Source: Acidimicrobiia bacterium
GTDB lineage: Bacteria > Actinomycetota > Acidimicrobiia > IMCC26256 > PALSA-555
NCBI GenBank assembly: GCA_022865365.1
Contig: JALHSW010000540.1
Location: 1-23,034 of the forward strand
Length of the DNA: 23,034 nt
Reading direction: 5' to 3'
Part shown: piece by piece, positions 8,777 through 16,332 of the stretch
Numbering within the stretch: position 1 is the stretch's first letter
Layout of the letters: each line of letters begins with the position of its first letter
Notes under the pieces: generated by a model
Told to the model about the DNA's origin: nothing
The model's input: the letters and a program-made list of their open reading frames with translations, nothing else
Database searches by the model: none
Position numbers and translations under genes: made by a program

Positions 8777-9463
8777 GTGTGGAGCGACCGCCATGGTGGC
8801 GTCTCCGCGCCTCCGTTCGATCGCGCGAACCTCGGGAGCGGGATCGGAGATCTCCCTGCCGCCGTCGCCGAGAACCGGCGCCTGCTGGCCGAGCGCCTGG
8901 CCCTCGGCGACCCGAGCGGCTGGTGCTGGCTCCGCCAGGTCCACGGTACGACGGTCGTAGCGGCGGAGGCTGTTGCGGGCGCGGGGGAGCCGCCCGACGC
9001 CGACGCCGCGGTCACCGCGGTCGCGGGGCTGCCCCTCGTGGTGCTGACTGCCGACTGCGCCCCCGTCGCGCTCGCGTGCGACAACGCGGTGGCCGTCGCT
9101 CACGCCGGATGGCCCGGCCTGCTGAACGGCGTTCTCGAGGCCGCCGTGACCCGACTCCGGAGCATCGGGCGCGGGCCGGTGCGTGCCGTGCTCGGTCCGT
9201 GCGTGCACCCGGCGCGCTACGAGTTCGGCCGAGGCGACCTCGACCGGATGGTCGCCAGGCTCGGTCCGGAGGTCGAGTCGCGCACCGACATCGACACGCC
9301 TGCCCTCGACGTCCCAGCCGCGGTCCGGGCCGCGCTCGGCCGCGTCGAGGTGACGGTCGTCGACGACGTGGACGTGTGCACTTCGGCGTCCTCCGACCAC
9401 TTCTCGCACCGGCGCGACGGACGAACCGGGCGCCAGGGCCTCGTCGTGGTGCTCGACTCGTGA
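8777..9463 (+). CDS. pgeF: PgeF/YfiH family protein (peptidoglycan editing factor, 'laccase domain'); start uncertain
   Basis: This family removes wrongly incorporated L-Ser from UDP-MurNAc peptides in E. coli; related proteins act as purine nucleoside phosphorylases or deaminases. The metal-site residues are present: His in LRQVHGTT, Cys in LTADCAPVAL and His in VAHAGWPG. RHGGVSAPPFDRANLG is the conserved N-terminal motif and SHRRDGRTGRQ the conserved end. The start is a problem: GTG 8777 leaves only four residues before RHGGVS, while homologous-looking sequence (ISLGPARI) runs back to a CTG at 8744 just after the ftsZ stop. The only other canonical in-frame starts, TTG 8543 and ATG 8564, lie deep inside ftsZ. 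The gene sits between ftsZ and yggS as in most actinobacteria, and its stop overlaps the yggS GTG. Confidence 0.88.
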   Translation: MWSDRHGGVSAPPFDRANLGSGIGDLPAAVAENRRLLAERLALGDPSGWCWLRQVHGTTVVAAEAVAGAGEPPDADAAVTAVAGLPLVVLTADCAPVALACDNAVAVAHAGWPGLLNGVLEAAVTRLRSIGRGPVRAVLGPCVHPARYEFGRGDLDRMVARLGPEVESRTDIDTPALDVPAAVRAALGRVEVTVVDDVDVCTSASSDHFSHRRDGRTGRQGLVVVLDS

Positions 9464-10170
9464 GTACCACCGGCGATGGGCAGATCGACGTTCCCGTCGA
9501 CCCTCCGGTCGACGTCCGAGCCAATGTCGCTGCCGTGCGAGCCCGCATCGACGCGGCGGCGCGCCGGGTCGGGCGCGATCCCGGTGAGATCACGTTGGTG
9601 GCGGCGACCAAGACCGTGGTGGCAGCGCGGGTGGCTGAGGTGATCGCGGCTGGGGTCGTCGACCTTGGGGAGAACCGGGCCCAGGAGCTGCTCGCCAAGG
9701 CTTCGGCCCTCGTGGAGCATGGGCCGCGCTGGCACTTCCTGGGCGCGCTCCAGCGCAACAAGGTCAAGGCGCTGGCGCCGTGGATCGCCTGCTGGCAGTC
9801 GGTCGATCGGGAGGCCCTGGGCGACTCGATCGCCCGCCACGCACCCGGTTCCCATGTGCTCGTCGAGGTGAACCTCGCCCGGGAGCCCCAGAAGGCGGGC
9901 TGTGGTCCCGAGGCGCTCCCCGGGCTGATCGACACGCTGGTCGGACATGGGCTGGTGGTCGACGGGCTCATGACGGTGCCGCCCCAGGGTGACGATCCGC
10001 GCCCGTGGTTCACCCAGCTGCGGGGTCTGGCGAGCGACCACGGGCTCGCCGCGCTGTCGATGGGCATGACCGACGACTTCGAGGTCGCCGTCGAGGAGGG
10101 CGCGACCATGGTTCGAGTCGGGAGAGCGCTGTTCGGCCCACGGCACCACTCGCAGGAGGCGGGGCGGTAG
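9460..10170 (+). CDS. yggS: YggS/PLPBP family pyridoxal-phosphate homeostasis protein
   Basis: YggS proteins bind PLP without known catalysis and balance vitamin B6 and amino-acid pools. The 236-residue protein is a single alanine-racemase-like TIM barrel. The PLP lysine is Lys51 in LVAATKT; other motifs are DLGENRAQE, WHFLGALQRNK, VEVNLAREPQKAG, GLMTVPP and the phosphate-binding end LSMGMTDDFEVAVEEGATMV followed by RVGRALFG. The GTG at 9460 overlaps the pgeF TGA as GTGA, so translation is probably coupled. The N-terminus has about 15 extra residues rich in Asp, Pro and Val. Its TAG stop overlaps a possible -10 element for sepF. The gene is a standing neighbour of ftsZ and sepF in actinobacteria. 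Confidence 0.93.
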   Translation: MSTTGDGQIDVPVDPPVDVRANVAAVRARIDAAARRVGRDPGEITLVAATKTVVAARVAEVIAAGVVDLGENRAQELLAKASALVEHGPRWHFLGALQRNKVKALAPWIACWQSVDREALGDSIARHAPGSHVLVEVNLAREPQKAGCGPEALPGLIDTLVGHGLVVDGLMTVPPQGDDPRPWFTQLRGLASDHGLAALSMGMTDDFEVAVEEGATMVRVGRALFGPRHHSQEAGR

Positions 10171-10173
10171 GCT
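10168..10173 (+). promoter_or_regulatory. Possible -10 element before sepF
   Basis: TAGGCT matches TANNNT and overlaps the yggS stop codon. A transcript from here would start near 10180 and have a leader of about 36 nt before the sepF GTG. No -35 element is clear, and one match to such a short consensus could be chance. Confidence 0.25.
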
Positions 10174-10215
10174 GATGCGCCGGAGGGCGCGACGTTCCCC
10201 TGACCGCGCGGCTCA

Positions 10216-10875
10216 GTGGCATCTCTGTGGCGTCGAACAATGGTGTACCTGGGTCTCCAGGACGACGATGAATACGGCTACGACGCGCCCTACGACCCGC
10301 GCCACGACGACGGCTACGACCAGGGTCCGGTGGGCGGGGGTCCGGTCGGCGGAGGTCCCGACCAGGGCTACGGCGCCGACGACCCCTACGCGACCCCGCG
10401 AGTGCCCGAGGGTTCGCACGGCGGCGATGTCCGCACCCTCGGGGGCACCCAGCCCGATGCACGATCGGTCGGCGTACGGGACCGTCCCGGGGTAGTGGGG
10501 GTCGGGCAGCCGACCGTCCGGCCCCTCCCACGCGAGGAACCGCCCAGCGGCGTGTCGATCAGCCGGCCCGGGGTCGGGCGCGCGGTGTCCACGGCGGCGG
10601 GGAAGGTGCATGTGGTCGAGCCGCGAGGCTTCAACGACGCCCAGGAGGTCGGTGATCGGGTCAAGGCCAATCAGCCGGTGATCCTCAACCTGCAGGGCAG
10701 CACGAAGGAGCTGCGCCGTCGGCTCATCGACTTCGCGAGTGGGCTCGCCTACGCGGTCGATGGCTCCATGACGCGGGTCGCCGACGCGGTGTTCCTGATC
10801 TCGCCGGTCAACGTCGAGATCTCCGACGTCGAGAAGGAACGGCTCGAGGCCAAGGGCCTCTACCGGCGCGACTGA
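10216..10875 (+). CDS. sepF: SepF, FtsZ membrane anchor and ring organiser
   Basis: SepF binds the FtsZ C-terminal peptide and tethers Z-ring filaments to the membrane; in actinobacteria, which lack FtsA, it is essential. The 219-residue protein starts MASLWRRTMVYLGLQDDDEY, resembling the amphipathic N-terminal membrane anchor. A long flexible linker rich in Gly, Asp, Tyr and Pro follows (about 20-125). The conserved C-terminal SepF domain runs from KVHVVEPRGFNDAQEV through VILNLQG to DAVFLISPVNVEI, ending YRRD. The GTG at 10216 is chosen because the amphipathic start motif begins there; no good Shine-Dalgarno precedes it. The linker has a repeated GGGPVGGGP-like stretch near residues 37-47. 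yggT follows after 20 bp. Confidence 0.95.
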   Translation: MASLWRRTMVYLGLQDDDEYGYDAPYDPRHDDGYDQGPVGGGPVGGGPDQGYGADDPYATPRVPEGSHGGDVRTLGGTQPDARSVGVRDRPGVVGVGQPTVRPLPREEPPSGVSISRPGVGRAVSTAAGKVHVVEPRGFNDAQEVGDRVKANQPVILNLQGSTKELRRRLIDFASGLAYAVDGSMTRVADAVFLISPVNVEISDVEKERLEAKGLYRRD

Positions 10876-10893
10876 TCCGGCACGACTGATCCG
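10869..10893 (+). repeat. Duplicated 11-mer with 14-bp period at the sepF-yggT junction
   Basis: CGACTGATCCG occurs at 10869-10879 and 10883-10893. The first copy includes the sepF stop TGA and the second supplies another TGA 14 bp on. The duplication fills the short intergenic gap. Confidence 0.7.
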
Positions 10894-10895
10894 AC

Positions 10896-11138
10896 GTGGA
10901 CCTCATCTGCAACCTCATCACGATCTTCATCGTCCTGCTCTTTGTCCGCGCGGTCCTGTCGTGGTTCCCGGTGCGGCCGGACGGGCCGATGGCCCAGCTC
11001 GGCCAGATCCTCGTGACGCTCACCGACTGGGCGTTGCGCCCGCTGCGGTCGGTGATCCCGCCGGCCGGCATGTTCGACCTCTCGTTCATGGTGCTGGTCT
11101 TCGGGCTGTTCATCCTCCGCAGCGCCATTTGCTCCTGA
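10896..11138 (+). CDS. yggT: YggT family small membrane protein
   Basis: YggT proteins are small membrane proteins of unclear function, commonly encoded next to sepF and divIVA. The 80-residue product has a first hydrophobic segment (about 3-22, CNLITIFIVLLFVRAVLSWF), the family motif WALRPLRSVIPP, and a second hydrophobic segment DLSFMVLVFGLFILRS. The GTG at 10896 follows sepF by 20 bp. No catalytic residues are known. The single YggT unit agrees with the short actinobacterial form; many other bacteria have a doubled version. A division or turgor-related role is suggested only by its neighbours. Confidence 0.88.
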   Translation: MDLICNLITIFIVLLFVRAVLSWFPVRPDGPMAQLGQILVTLTDWALRPLRSVIPPAGMFDLSFMVLVFGLFILRSAICS

Positions 11139-11197
11139 CCAGCCGAGCGTCCGGGCGCCGGGTCCGCCCGGCCTCCTGGCGCGGAGCCCGAGGTCGC

Positions 11198-11203
11198 TAG
11201 CAT
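11198..11203 (+). promoter_or_regulatory. Candidate -10 element of a leaderless divIVA promoter
   Basis: TAGCAT fits TANNNT and ends 8 nt before the divIVA ATG at 11212. The 73-bp gap between yggT and divIVA has room for a promoter, and there is no Shine-Dalgarno directly before the ATG. Together these support a leaderless transcript; there is no experimental evidence. Confidence 0.5.
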
Positions 11204-11211
11204 TGGGCGCC

Positions 11212-12297
11212 ATGGCTTCCATGGACGTGTCTCCCCAAGAGCTGCGCGACATCGAGATTCGTGAGGCGTGGCGCGGGTACCACCGCGACGACGTCGACGA
11301 GCTCCTCGAGCGCGCGGCGGCAACGATCGAACATCTCGAGGCAGAGAACCAGCAGCTGCGCGCTCGCATGTCGCAGGGTGGTGGCCCGGCCCGCGCCGCC
11401 GCGCCGGCTCCCATGCCCGCGGCCGTGGTGGCGGCACCGCCGCCCGCGACACCCGCTCCGGCACCGGTCGCCGCGGCCGCGCCCTCGCGGATCGCCGACA
11501 CCGACGTGATCCAGCGCACGCTCGTCCTGGCCCAGAAGGCCGCCGACGAGGCCGTCGCGGAGGCACGTCAGGAGGCCCAGCGACTCGTCGGTGACGCCGA
11601 AGCGCACTCGAAGGACTTGGTGAACCGCGCCAGCGCACGCGCGGCCGAGATCGCAGAGACCGAGCGTCGCAAGCTCGAGGAAGACATCGGACGCCTGCAG
11701 AACACGCGCGACACGCTCAACGCTGATGTCGATGCACTCGAGCGTTTCGAGCAGGAGTACCGCGACCGACTCCGCCGCGCGATCGGGGCCGAGCTCGACC
11801 TGCTCGGCGAGACGGCGTCAGGTGCGTTGGAGCGCCCTCCGCTCCACGACGTTGAGCTCCCGCGGGCCACGACCGCGAGCTGGTCCGCAGCACCGGCTTC
11901 TCCGCCCGCCGAGGGTTCCTGGTCGGCGTCCCAGGAAGGCGTCGCCGCGGCGCCGCCTGCCCCCACCGGGCCGCCGGGCGCCGGGGCCGCCACCGTGCAC
12001 ATCGAGGCGGTGCCTGCAGGGGACGCCGCGTGGGACCCGGCTCCTGCCGGTGGTTGGGCTGACACGCCGACGGCCGGGGTCATCGACGACTCGGCCGAGA
12101 TGGCGCTCATCGACGATCACGAGGCCCATGGCGAGAGCCTCGACGACGACGCGTTCTTCGCGTCGCTCCGTGAGGCCGTCCGCGATGACGCCCCGCTCGC
12201 CGACGGGGGAGTCGCGGGCGCTGGTGACGACGACTCGGCGTTCTTCGACCAGGAGGACACCGACGAGCATCGAGGGCTGTTCAAGCGTCGCCGCTAG
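11212..12297 (+). CDS. divIVA: DivIVA/Wag31-like coiled-coil polar organiser
   Basis: DivIVA binds curved membrane and directs polar growth and septum placement in actinobacteria. The 361-residue protein begins with the DivIVA domain, MDVSPQELRDIEIREAWRGY and the coil DDVDELLERAAATIEHLEAE (to about residue 50). A Pro/Ala linker follows (55-92), then a long coiled coil with many Ala, Glu and Arg (about 95-195). The C-terminal third is low in complexity, rich in Ala, Pro and Gly, then acidic with repeated Asp, ending in the basic GLFKRRR. TTG 11203 and ATG 11221 are other in-frame starts; 11212 fits the -10 spacing. It ends in TAG and converges on ileS 26 bp away. The acidic tail is unlike the compact end of Bacillus DivIVA. 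Confidence 0.9.
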   Translation: MASMDVSPQELRDIEIREAWRGYHRDDVDELLERAAATIEHLEAENQQLRARMSQGGGPARAAAPAPMPAAVVAAPPPATPAPAPVAAAAPSRIADTDVIQRTLVLAQKAADEAVAEARQEAQRLVGDAEAHSKDLVNRASARAAEIAETERRKLEEDIGRLQNTRDTLNADVDALERFEQEYRDRLRRAIGAELDLLGETASGALERPPLHDVELPRATTASWSAAPASPPAEGSWSASQEGVAAAPPAPTGPPGAGAATVHIEAVPAGDAAWDPAPAGGWADTPTAGVIDDSAEMALIDDHEAHGESLDDDAFFASLREAVRDDAPLADGGVAGAGDDDSAFFDQEDTDEHRGLFKRRR

Positions 12298-12323
12298 CGG
12301 GCTCCTGGGGCCGGCTCCCTGAC

Positions 12324-15300
12324 TCAGGCGATGACGACGCGCACCGCGATGGGCACGCCATCGACCTCGAGCGCAGCCGCGTCGTCGGGCGCGTCCGCCA
12401 GTGAAGCAACCCTCCACTCGACCGCGAGCACCTCGCCGGCGATCCAGTCGCCGTGGACGCGGGCCGCGTCGGCCACGGGGCCGCCGGTGAAGACGGTCAC
12501 CCGGATCCGGTCGGAGAGGGCCAGGTCGATGGCCTTGCGGTGATCGTTCAGCGTACGTACGAGCTCGCGGGCGAGCCCTTCGAGGCGCAGATCATCGTCG
12601 AGGCCGATGTCGAGCGCGACGGCATAGCCGCCTTCTTCGGCGAGCACGAGCTCCTCGTGAGCGACGGCGCGGATCTCCACGTCGTCGGGTCCGATCTCGA
12701 TCGCCTCCCCGGCGACGGAGAGCGCGAACACGCCGTCGCGCTCGAACCCCTCTGACACGGCGCGGCCGTCGACGGCGGCGAGCGCAGCCTTGACCTTCGG
12801 CATGAGCGGACCGACGCGCGGGCCGAGTCGCCGGAAGTTGGGCACGACGGCATAGTCGAGCAGGCGGGTGAGGTCGCCGATCGGCTCGACCAGCTTGACG
12901 TTGAGCTCCTCGGCGACCTCGGCGACGAGATCGCCGGGGAGGACCACACCGTCGGGCAGTAGCACGAGGGCGCGGCGAAGTGGCTGGCGCACCTTGATCT
13001 TGGCGTCGGCGCGGGCCGCCCGGCCGAGCGTGACGATCTGGCGGACCGCACGCACCGCGGCGTCGAGCGCAGGGTCGATCGGGTTCGGATCGATCTCGGG
13101 CCAGTCGGCGAGGTGCACGGACTCGCCCGTGCCGCCGAGGTTGCTCCAGAGCTCGTCGGCGACGAACGGGCAGAGGGGCGCGAGCAGCAGCGCGATCGTC
13201 GCGAGCGACTCGTGGAGCGTCGCGTGCGCGTGCGGATCGGAGGATTTCCAGAACCGGGCACGTGATCGGCGGACGTACCAGTTGGAGAGGTCGTCGACGA
13301 CGCGTTCGAGCGCCTGCGCGGCGCGCAGGGCATCGAAGTCGTCGAGTGCCTCGGTCACCTCGCGCACCGTTGCGTGGACACGAGAGCGCGCCCAGCGGTC
13401 CATCACATGCGTCGGGACGTGATGTGGACCAGCCGCACCGATCGAGGGAGTGGGTTCCCACGAGTCGAGGGACGCGTACGTGATGAAGAAGTAGTACGTG
13501 CTCCACAGTGTGACGAGGAACCGGCGGGTCGACTCGTCGATCGCCTGCTCGTCGATCCGACGGTTCGTCCAGGGGGAACCGGCCGAGAAGAAGTACCAGC
13601 GCAGCGCGTCCGCCCCGCGCGTGTCGAGGATCGACCAGGGGTCGATGACGTTACCCTTCGACTTCGACATCTTCTGCCCTTCGCGATCGACCACGTGCGC
13701 GAGACAGACCACGTTGCGATACGGGGACCGGTCGAACACGAGCGTGTTCACGGCGAGCAGGGAGTAGAACCAGCCGCGGGTCTGGTCGATCGCCTCACAG
13801 ATGAAGTCGGCGGGGAAGCGATCGCCGAAGCGGTCGGCATTGTCGAATGGATAGTGGAGCTGGGATGCCGGCATCGCACCCGAGTCGAACCAGGCGTCGA
13901 GCACGGGCGCGACCCGATCGGCGCGGCCGCCGCATGCCGGGCAGGTGATCGTGATCTCGTCGACGGCGGGGCGATGCAGGTCGAGGTCGGTGAGGTCGCG
14001 TGCCGCGAGCTCGGCGAGCTCGGCTACCGAACCGACGCAGGTGTCGTGGTTGCATTCTCGGCCCCGCCAGATCGGGAGGGGCGTACCCCAGAATCGGTCC
14101 CGTGACAGTGCCCAGTCGACGTTGTTCTCGAGCCAGTCCCCGAAGCGCCCGTGCTTGATGTGCTCCGGGTGCCAGCCGATCTCCTCGTTCTCCCGAAGCA
14201 TCTCGTCGCGGCGGTCCGAAGTGCGCGCGAACCACGTGGGCTTCGCCCAGTAGATCAACGGCGTGGAGCACCGCCAGCAGTGGGGGTAGGCGTGCGTGTA
14301 GTCGACGACGCGTTCGAGGATCCCGGCCGCACCGAGGTGGTCGATGATGGCCGGGTCGGTGTCCTTGACGAACTGCCCCGAGTACTCCGGGACCGAAGCG
14401 TCGAAGCGTGCGGCCGCGTCGATGGGGTTGAGCACCGGGAGGTCTTCGCGTTCAGCGATCTCGCGGTCGATCTCACCGAAGGCGGGGGCGAGGTGCACCA
14501 CTCCCGAGCCGTCGTCGACCGTGACGAAGTCGGCGAGGACCACCCGGTTCGCGGCCTTCCCATTCGCGAGGTGGGTGAGGGGGAGGACGGCAAATGGCCG
14601 CTCGTAGCGCCGCCCGACGAGGTCGGTGACAGGGACGTCGGCGATCACCGTGGCGTGGTCGCCGAGCACATCGGCCACGCGGTCGGCCGCGAGCACCACG
14701 TCTCGGCGGCCGTCGCTCCCCTGCACCCGGACGTAGCGCACGTCGGGGCCGACTGCGGCGGCGACGTTCGACACCAGGGTCCACGGGGTCGTGGTCCACA
14801 CCAACAGGTCGAAGTCGCCGTCGACCACGGGGAACCGCACGTAGACCGAGGCCTCGGTGACATCCTCGTAACCCTGGGCAACCTCGTGGCTGGACAGTGC
14901 CGTCCCGCATCGTCCGCAGTACGGGACGACACGGAACCCTTCGTAGACGAGACCCTTGTCCCACATCGTTCGCAGATGCCACCAGACGCTCTCGATGTAG
15001 CCGTTGTCGAGCGTCCAATACGCGTCGGCGGTGTCGATCCACATCCCGATCCGGGCGCTGAGCGCCTCGAAGTCGTCGACGTAGCGATGCACCGACTCAC
15101 GACACCGCTCGTTGAACTCGGCGATGCCGTACTGCTCGATCTCGTGCTTGCCGCTGAATCCCAGCTCCTTCTCGACCTCGAGCTCGACCGGGAGTCCGTG
15201 GCAGTCCCACCCACCTTTTCGGGCGACGGCCCGCCCGCGCATGGTGTGGAAGCGCGGAAAGAGGTCCTTGAAGACCCGTGCCCATGCGTGGTGGATCCCC

Positions 15301-15506
15301 GGGCGCCCGTTCGCGGTCGGTGGACCCTCGTAGAAGACCCACTCGGGCGCGCCGTCACGCCGACGGAGGCTCTCGCCGAACACGTCGTCGTCGGCCCATC
15401 GGCGCAGCACCCGCGCTTCGAGCGCGACGAGATCGAGGTCGCGGTCGACCGGGACGAACGGCACGGTTGGGAGCGTACGCGGTGCCGGGTGGACCGACGG
15501 CACCAT
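12324..15506 (-). CDS. ileS: Isoleucyl-tRNA synthetase, type 2-like, with GIHH signature motif
   Basis: IleRS charges tRNA-Ile and edits misactivated Val. The 1060-residue length and motif style fit type 2 (long, eukaryote-like) enzymes. Class I features include GPPTANGRPGIHHAWARV (about 61-78) and KMSKS (about 612-616, in QKMSKSKGN). The adenylation motif that is normally HxGH reads G70-I-H-H73 here, with the first and third residues swapped. The editing domain contains WTTTPWTLVSN, and Cys pairs CGRCG and CPACGG suggest zinc sites. WWHLRTMWDKGLVY and DQTRGWFYSLL are further family motifs. ATG 15506 has no Shine-Dalgarno; a GTG about 14 codons on is a possible start. It converges on divIVA and diverges from the dksA-like gene. 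Confidence 0.96.
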   Translation of the reverse strand: MVPSVHPAPRTLPTVPFVPVDRDLDLVALEARVLRRWADDDVFGESLRRRDGAPEWVFYEGPPTANGRPGIHHAWARVFKDLFPRFHTMRGRAVARKGGWDCHGLPVELEVEKELGFSGKHEIEQYGIAEFNERCRESVHRYVDDFEALSARIGMWIDTADAYWTLDNGYIESVWWHLRTMWDKGLVYEGFRVVPYCGRCGTALSSHEVAQGYEDVTEASVYVRFPVVDGDFDLLVWTTTPWTLVSNVAAAVGPDVRYVRVQGSDGRRDVVLAADRVADVLGDHATVIADVPVTDLVGRRYERPFAVLPLTHLANGKAANRVVLADFVTVDDGSGVVHLAPAFGEIDREIAEREDLPVLNPIDAAARFDASVPEYSGQFVKDTDPAIIDHLGAAGILERVVDYTHAYPHCWRCSTPLIYWAKPTWFARTSDRRDEMLRENEEIGWHPEHIKHGRFGDWLENNVDWALSRDRFWGTPLPIWRGRECNHDTCVGSVAELAELAARDLTDLDLHRPAVDEITITCPACGGRADRVAPVLDAWFDSGAMPASQLHYPFDNADRFGDRFPADFICEAIDQTRGWFYSLLAVNTLVFDRSPYRNVVCLAHVVDREGQKMSKSKGNVIDPWSILDTRGADALRWYFFSAGSPWTNRRIDEQAIDESTRRFLVTLWSTYYFFITYASLDSWEPTPSIGAAGPHHVPTHVMDRWARSRVHATVREVTEALDDFDALRAAQALERVVDDLSNWYVRRSRARFWKSSDPHAHATLHESLATIALLLAPLCPFVADELWSNLGGTGESVHLADWPEIDPNPIDPALDAAVRAVRQIVTLGRAARADAKIKVRQPLRRALVLLPDGVVLPGDLVAEVAEELNVKLVEPIGDLTRLLDYAVVPNFRRLGPRVGPLMPKVKAALAAVDGRAVSEGFERDGVFALSVAGEAIEIGPDDVEIRAVAHEELVLAEEGGYAVALDIGLDDDLRLEGLARELVRTLNDHRKAIDLALSDRIRVTVFTGGPVADAARVHGDWIAGEVLAVEWRVASLADAPDDAAALEVDGVPIAVRVVIA

Positions 15507-15536
15507 TCACGGGCGGCCGCGGCTCGGGCCACGTCG

Positions 15537-15567
15537 TTGGAACCCGGGCGCGCGGGGGTTGTACGAT
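15537..15567 (+). promoter_or_regulatory. Candidate sigma-70-type promoter for the dksA-like gene
   Basis: TTGGAA (15537-15542) and TACGAT (15562-15567) are separated by 19 bp in the 112-bp divergent gap between ileS and the dksA-like gene. The predicted leader is about 45 nt and carries GAAGGGAAG just before the ATG at 15619. Confidence 0.5.
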
Positions 15568-15618
15568 CCGGCGCTCCCCGGGCCTCCCGCGCCCGGCCCC
15601 GAGACCGAAGGGAAGACC

Positions 15619-16332
15619 ATGCCCGGGGCCACAGGCAAGCAGTCCGGCGCGCGCCGCGTCGGCACGAAGAAGACAATGACGAAGGCAGCAGGCCGGACCG
15701 CAGCCACGCGCGTCAAGCCGGCATCCACGCGCACCAAGCCCGTCGCGAAGAAGGTCGCGAAGGCGCCGGCGAAGAAGTCGACCAAGCCCGTCGCGAAGAA
15801 GATCCCGAAGAAGGTCACGAAGAAGTCGACCAAGCCCGTCGCGAAGAAGATCCCGAAGAAGGTCACGAAGGCGGTCGCTCCTGCGAAGGCGGCGGGTGCG
15901 CGCAAGAAGACCGTCATCTGCGAGCTCTCGGGCTTCGAGGTCACTCCTGGCAAGCCAAAGCTCTCGCCCAAGACGCTCGATCGCCTCCGCCACAAGCTGT
16001 TGGAGGAGCAGAAGCGGCTGCAGGGCCAGGCCGACGAGCTCGCGGCCGAAGCCGAGCAGCTCGCCCGCGACCGAGAAGGCGGTGACACCCAGTTCGACGA
16101 GGAGTCCGGCGATGGGGACATTGTCAACATCGAGCGCGAGCGCGACCTCCTCCTGTCGGCGTCAGCCCGCCAGGTGGTCGACGAGATCGGCGACGCCCTC
16201 GCGCGCATGAAGAAGGGCACGTACGGTGTCTGCACGCCCGCAGGGAGACGCTTGCCGCTGGAACGCCTCGAAGCGATCCCGTGGGCGAACGTGTGCGTCG
16301 ACTGCAAGGCACGTGCCGAACGACGACGCTGA
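15619..16332 (+). CDS. DksA/TraR-family protein with a Lys/Ala/Pro-rich histone-H1-like N-terminal tail
   Basis: DksA-type proteins enter the RNA polymerase secondary channel and modulate initiation. This 237-residue protein has two parts. Residues 1 to about 98 are low-complexity and very basic (KKSTKPVAKK, KKIPKKVTKK), like H1-type or mycobacterial HupB tails that bind DNA. Residues 110-237 hold a coiled-coil region (LRHKLLEEQKRLQGQADELA) and the TraR/DksA end GTYGVC, RLPLERLEAIPWANVCVDC. Only three zinc-finger cysteines remain (205, 226, 229); Ala208 replaces the fourth, a loss seen in other members. The ATG has a clear Shine-Dalgarno. Its 3' end overlaps lspA by 20 nt. Regulatory role, and DNA binding by the tail, are inferences. 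Confidence 0.87.
   Translation: MPGATGKQSGARRVGTKKTMTKAAGRTAATRVKPASTRTKPVAKKVAKAPAKKSTKPVAKKIPKKVTKKSTKPVAKKIPKKVTKAVAPAKAAGARKKTVICELSGFEVTPGKPKLSPKTLDRLRHKLLEEQKRLQGQADELAAEAEQLARDREGGDTQFDEESGDGDIVNIERERDLLLSASARQVVDEIGDALARMKKGTYGVCTPAGRRLPLERLEAIPWANVCVDCKARAERRR
15772..15867 (+). repeat. 48-bp perfect tandem duplication in the basic tail of the dksA-like gene
   Basis: Two identical 48-bp units lie at 15772-15819 and 15820-15867, each encoding the 16-residue KKSTKPVAKKIPKKVT. A partial earlier copy (TKPVAKKV) lies just upstream. The units are in frame and identical at the DNA level, so the expansion is recent or kept homogeneous. Confidence 0.92.

Noticed and set aside
12291..12323. 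Bidirectional terminator between divIVA and ileS
   Set aside because: Only a 10-bp palindrome over the divIVA stop is visible, with no stable loop or T run on either strand.
14151..16085. A 644-codon open frame on the + strand opposite ileS and running over the dksA-like gene
   Set aside because: It is antisense to a clear ileS, shows no recognisable domain, and long antisense frames are expected at this GC content.
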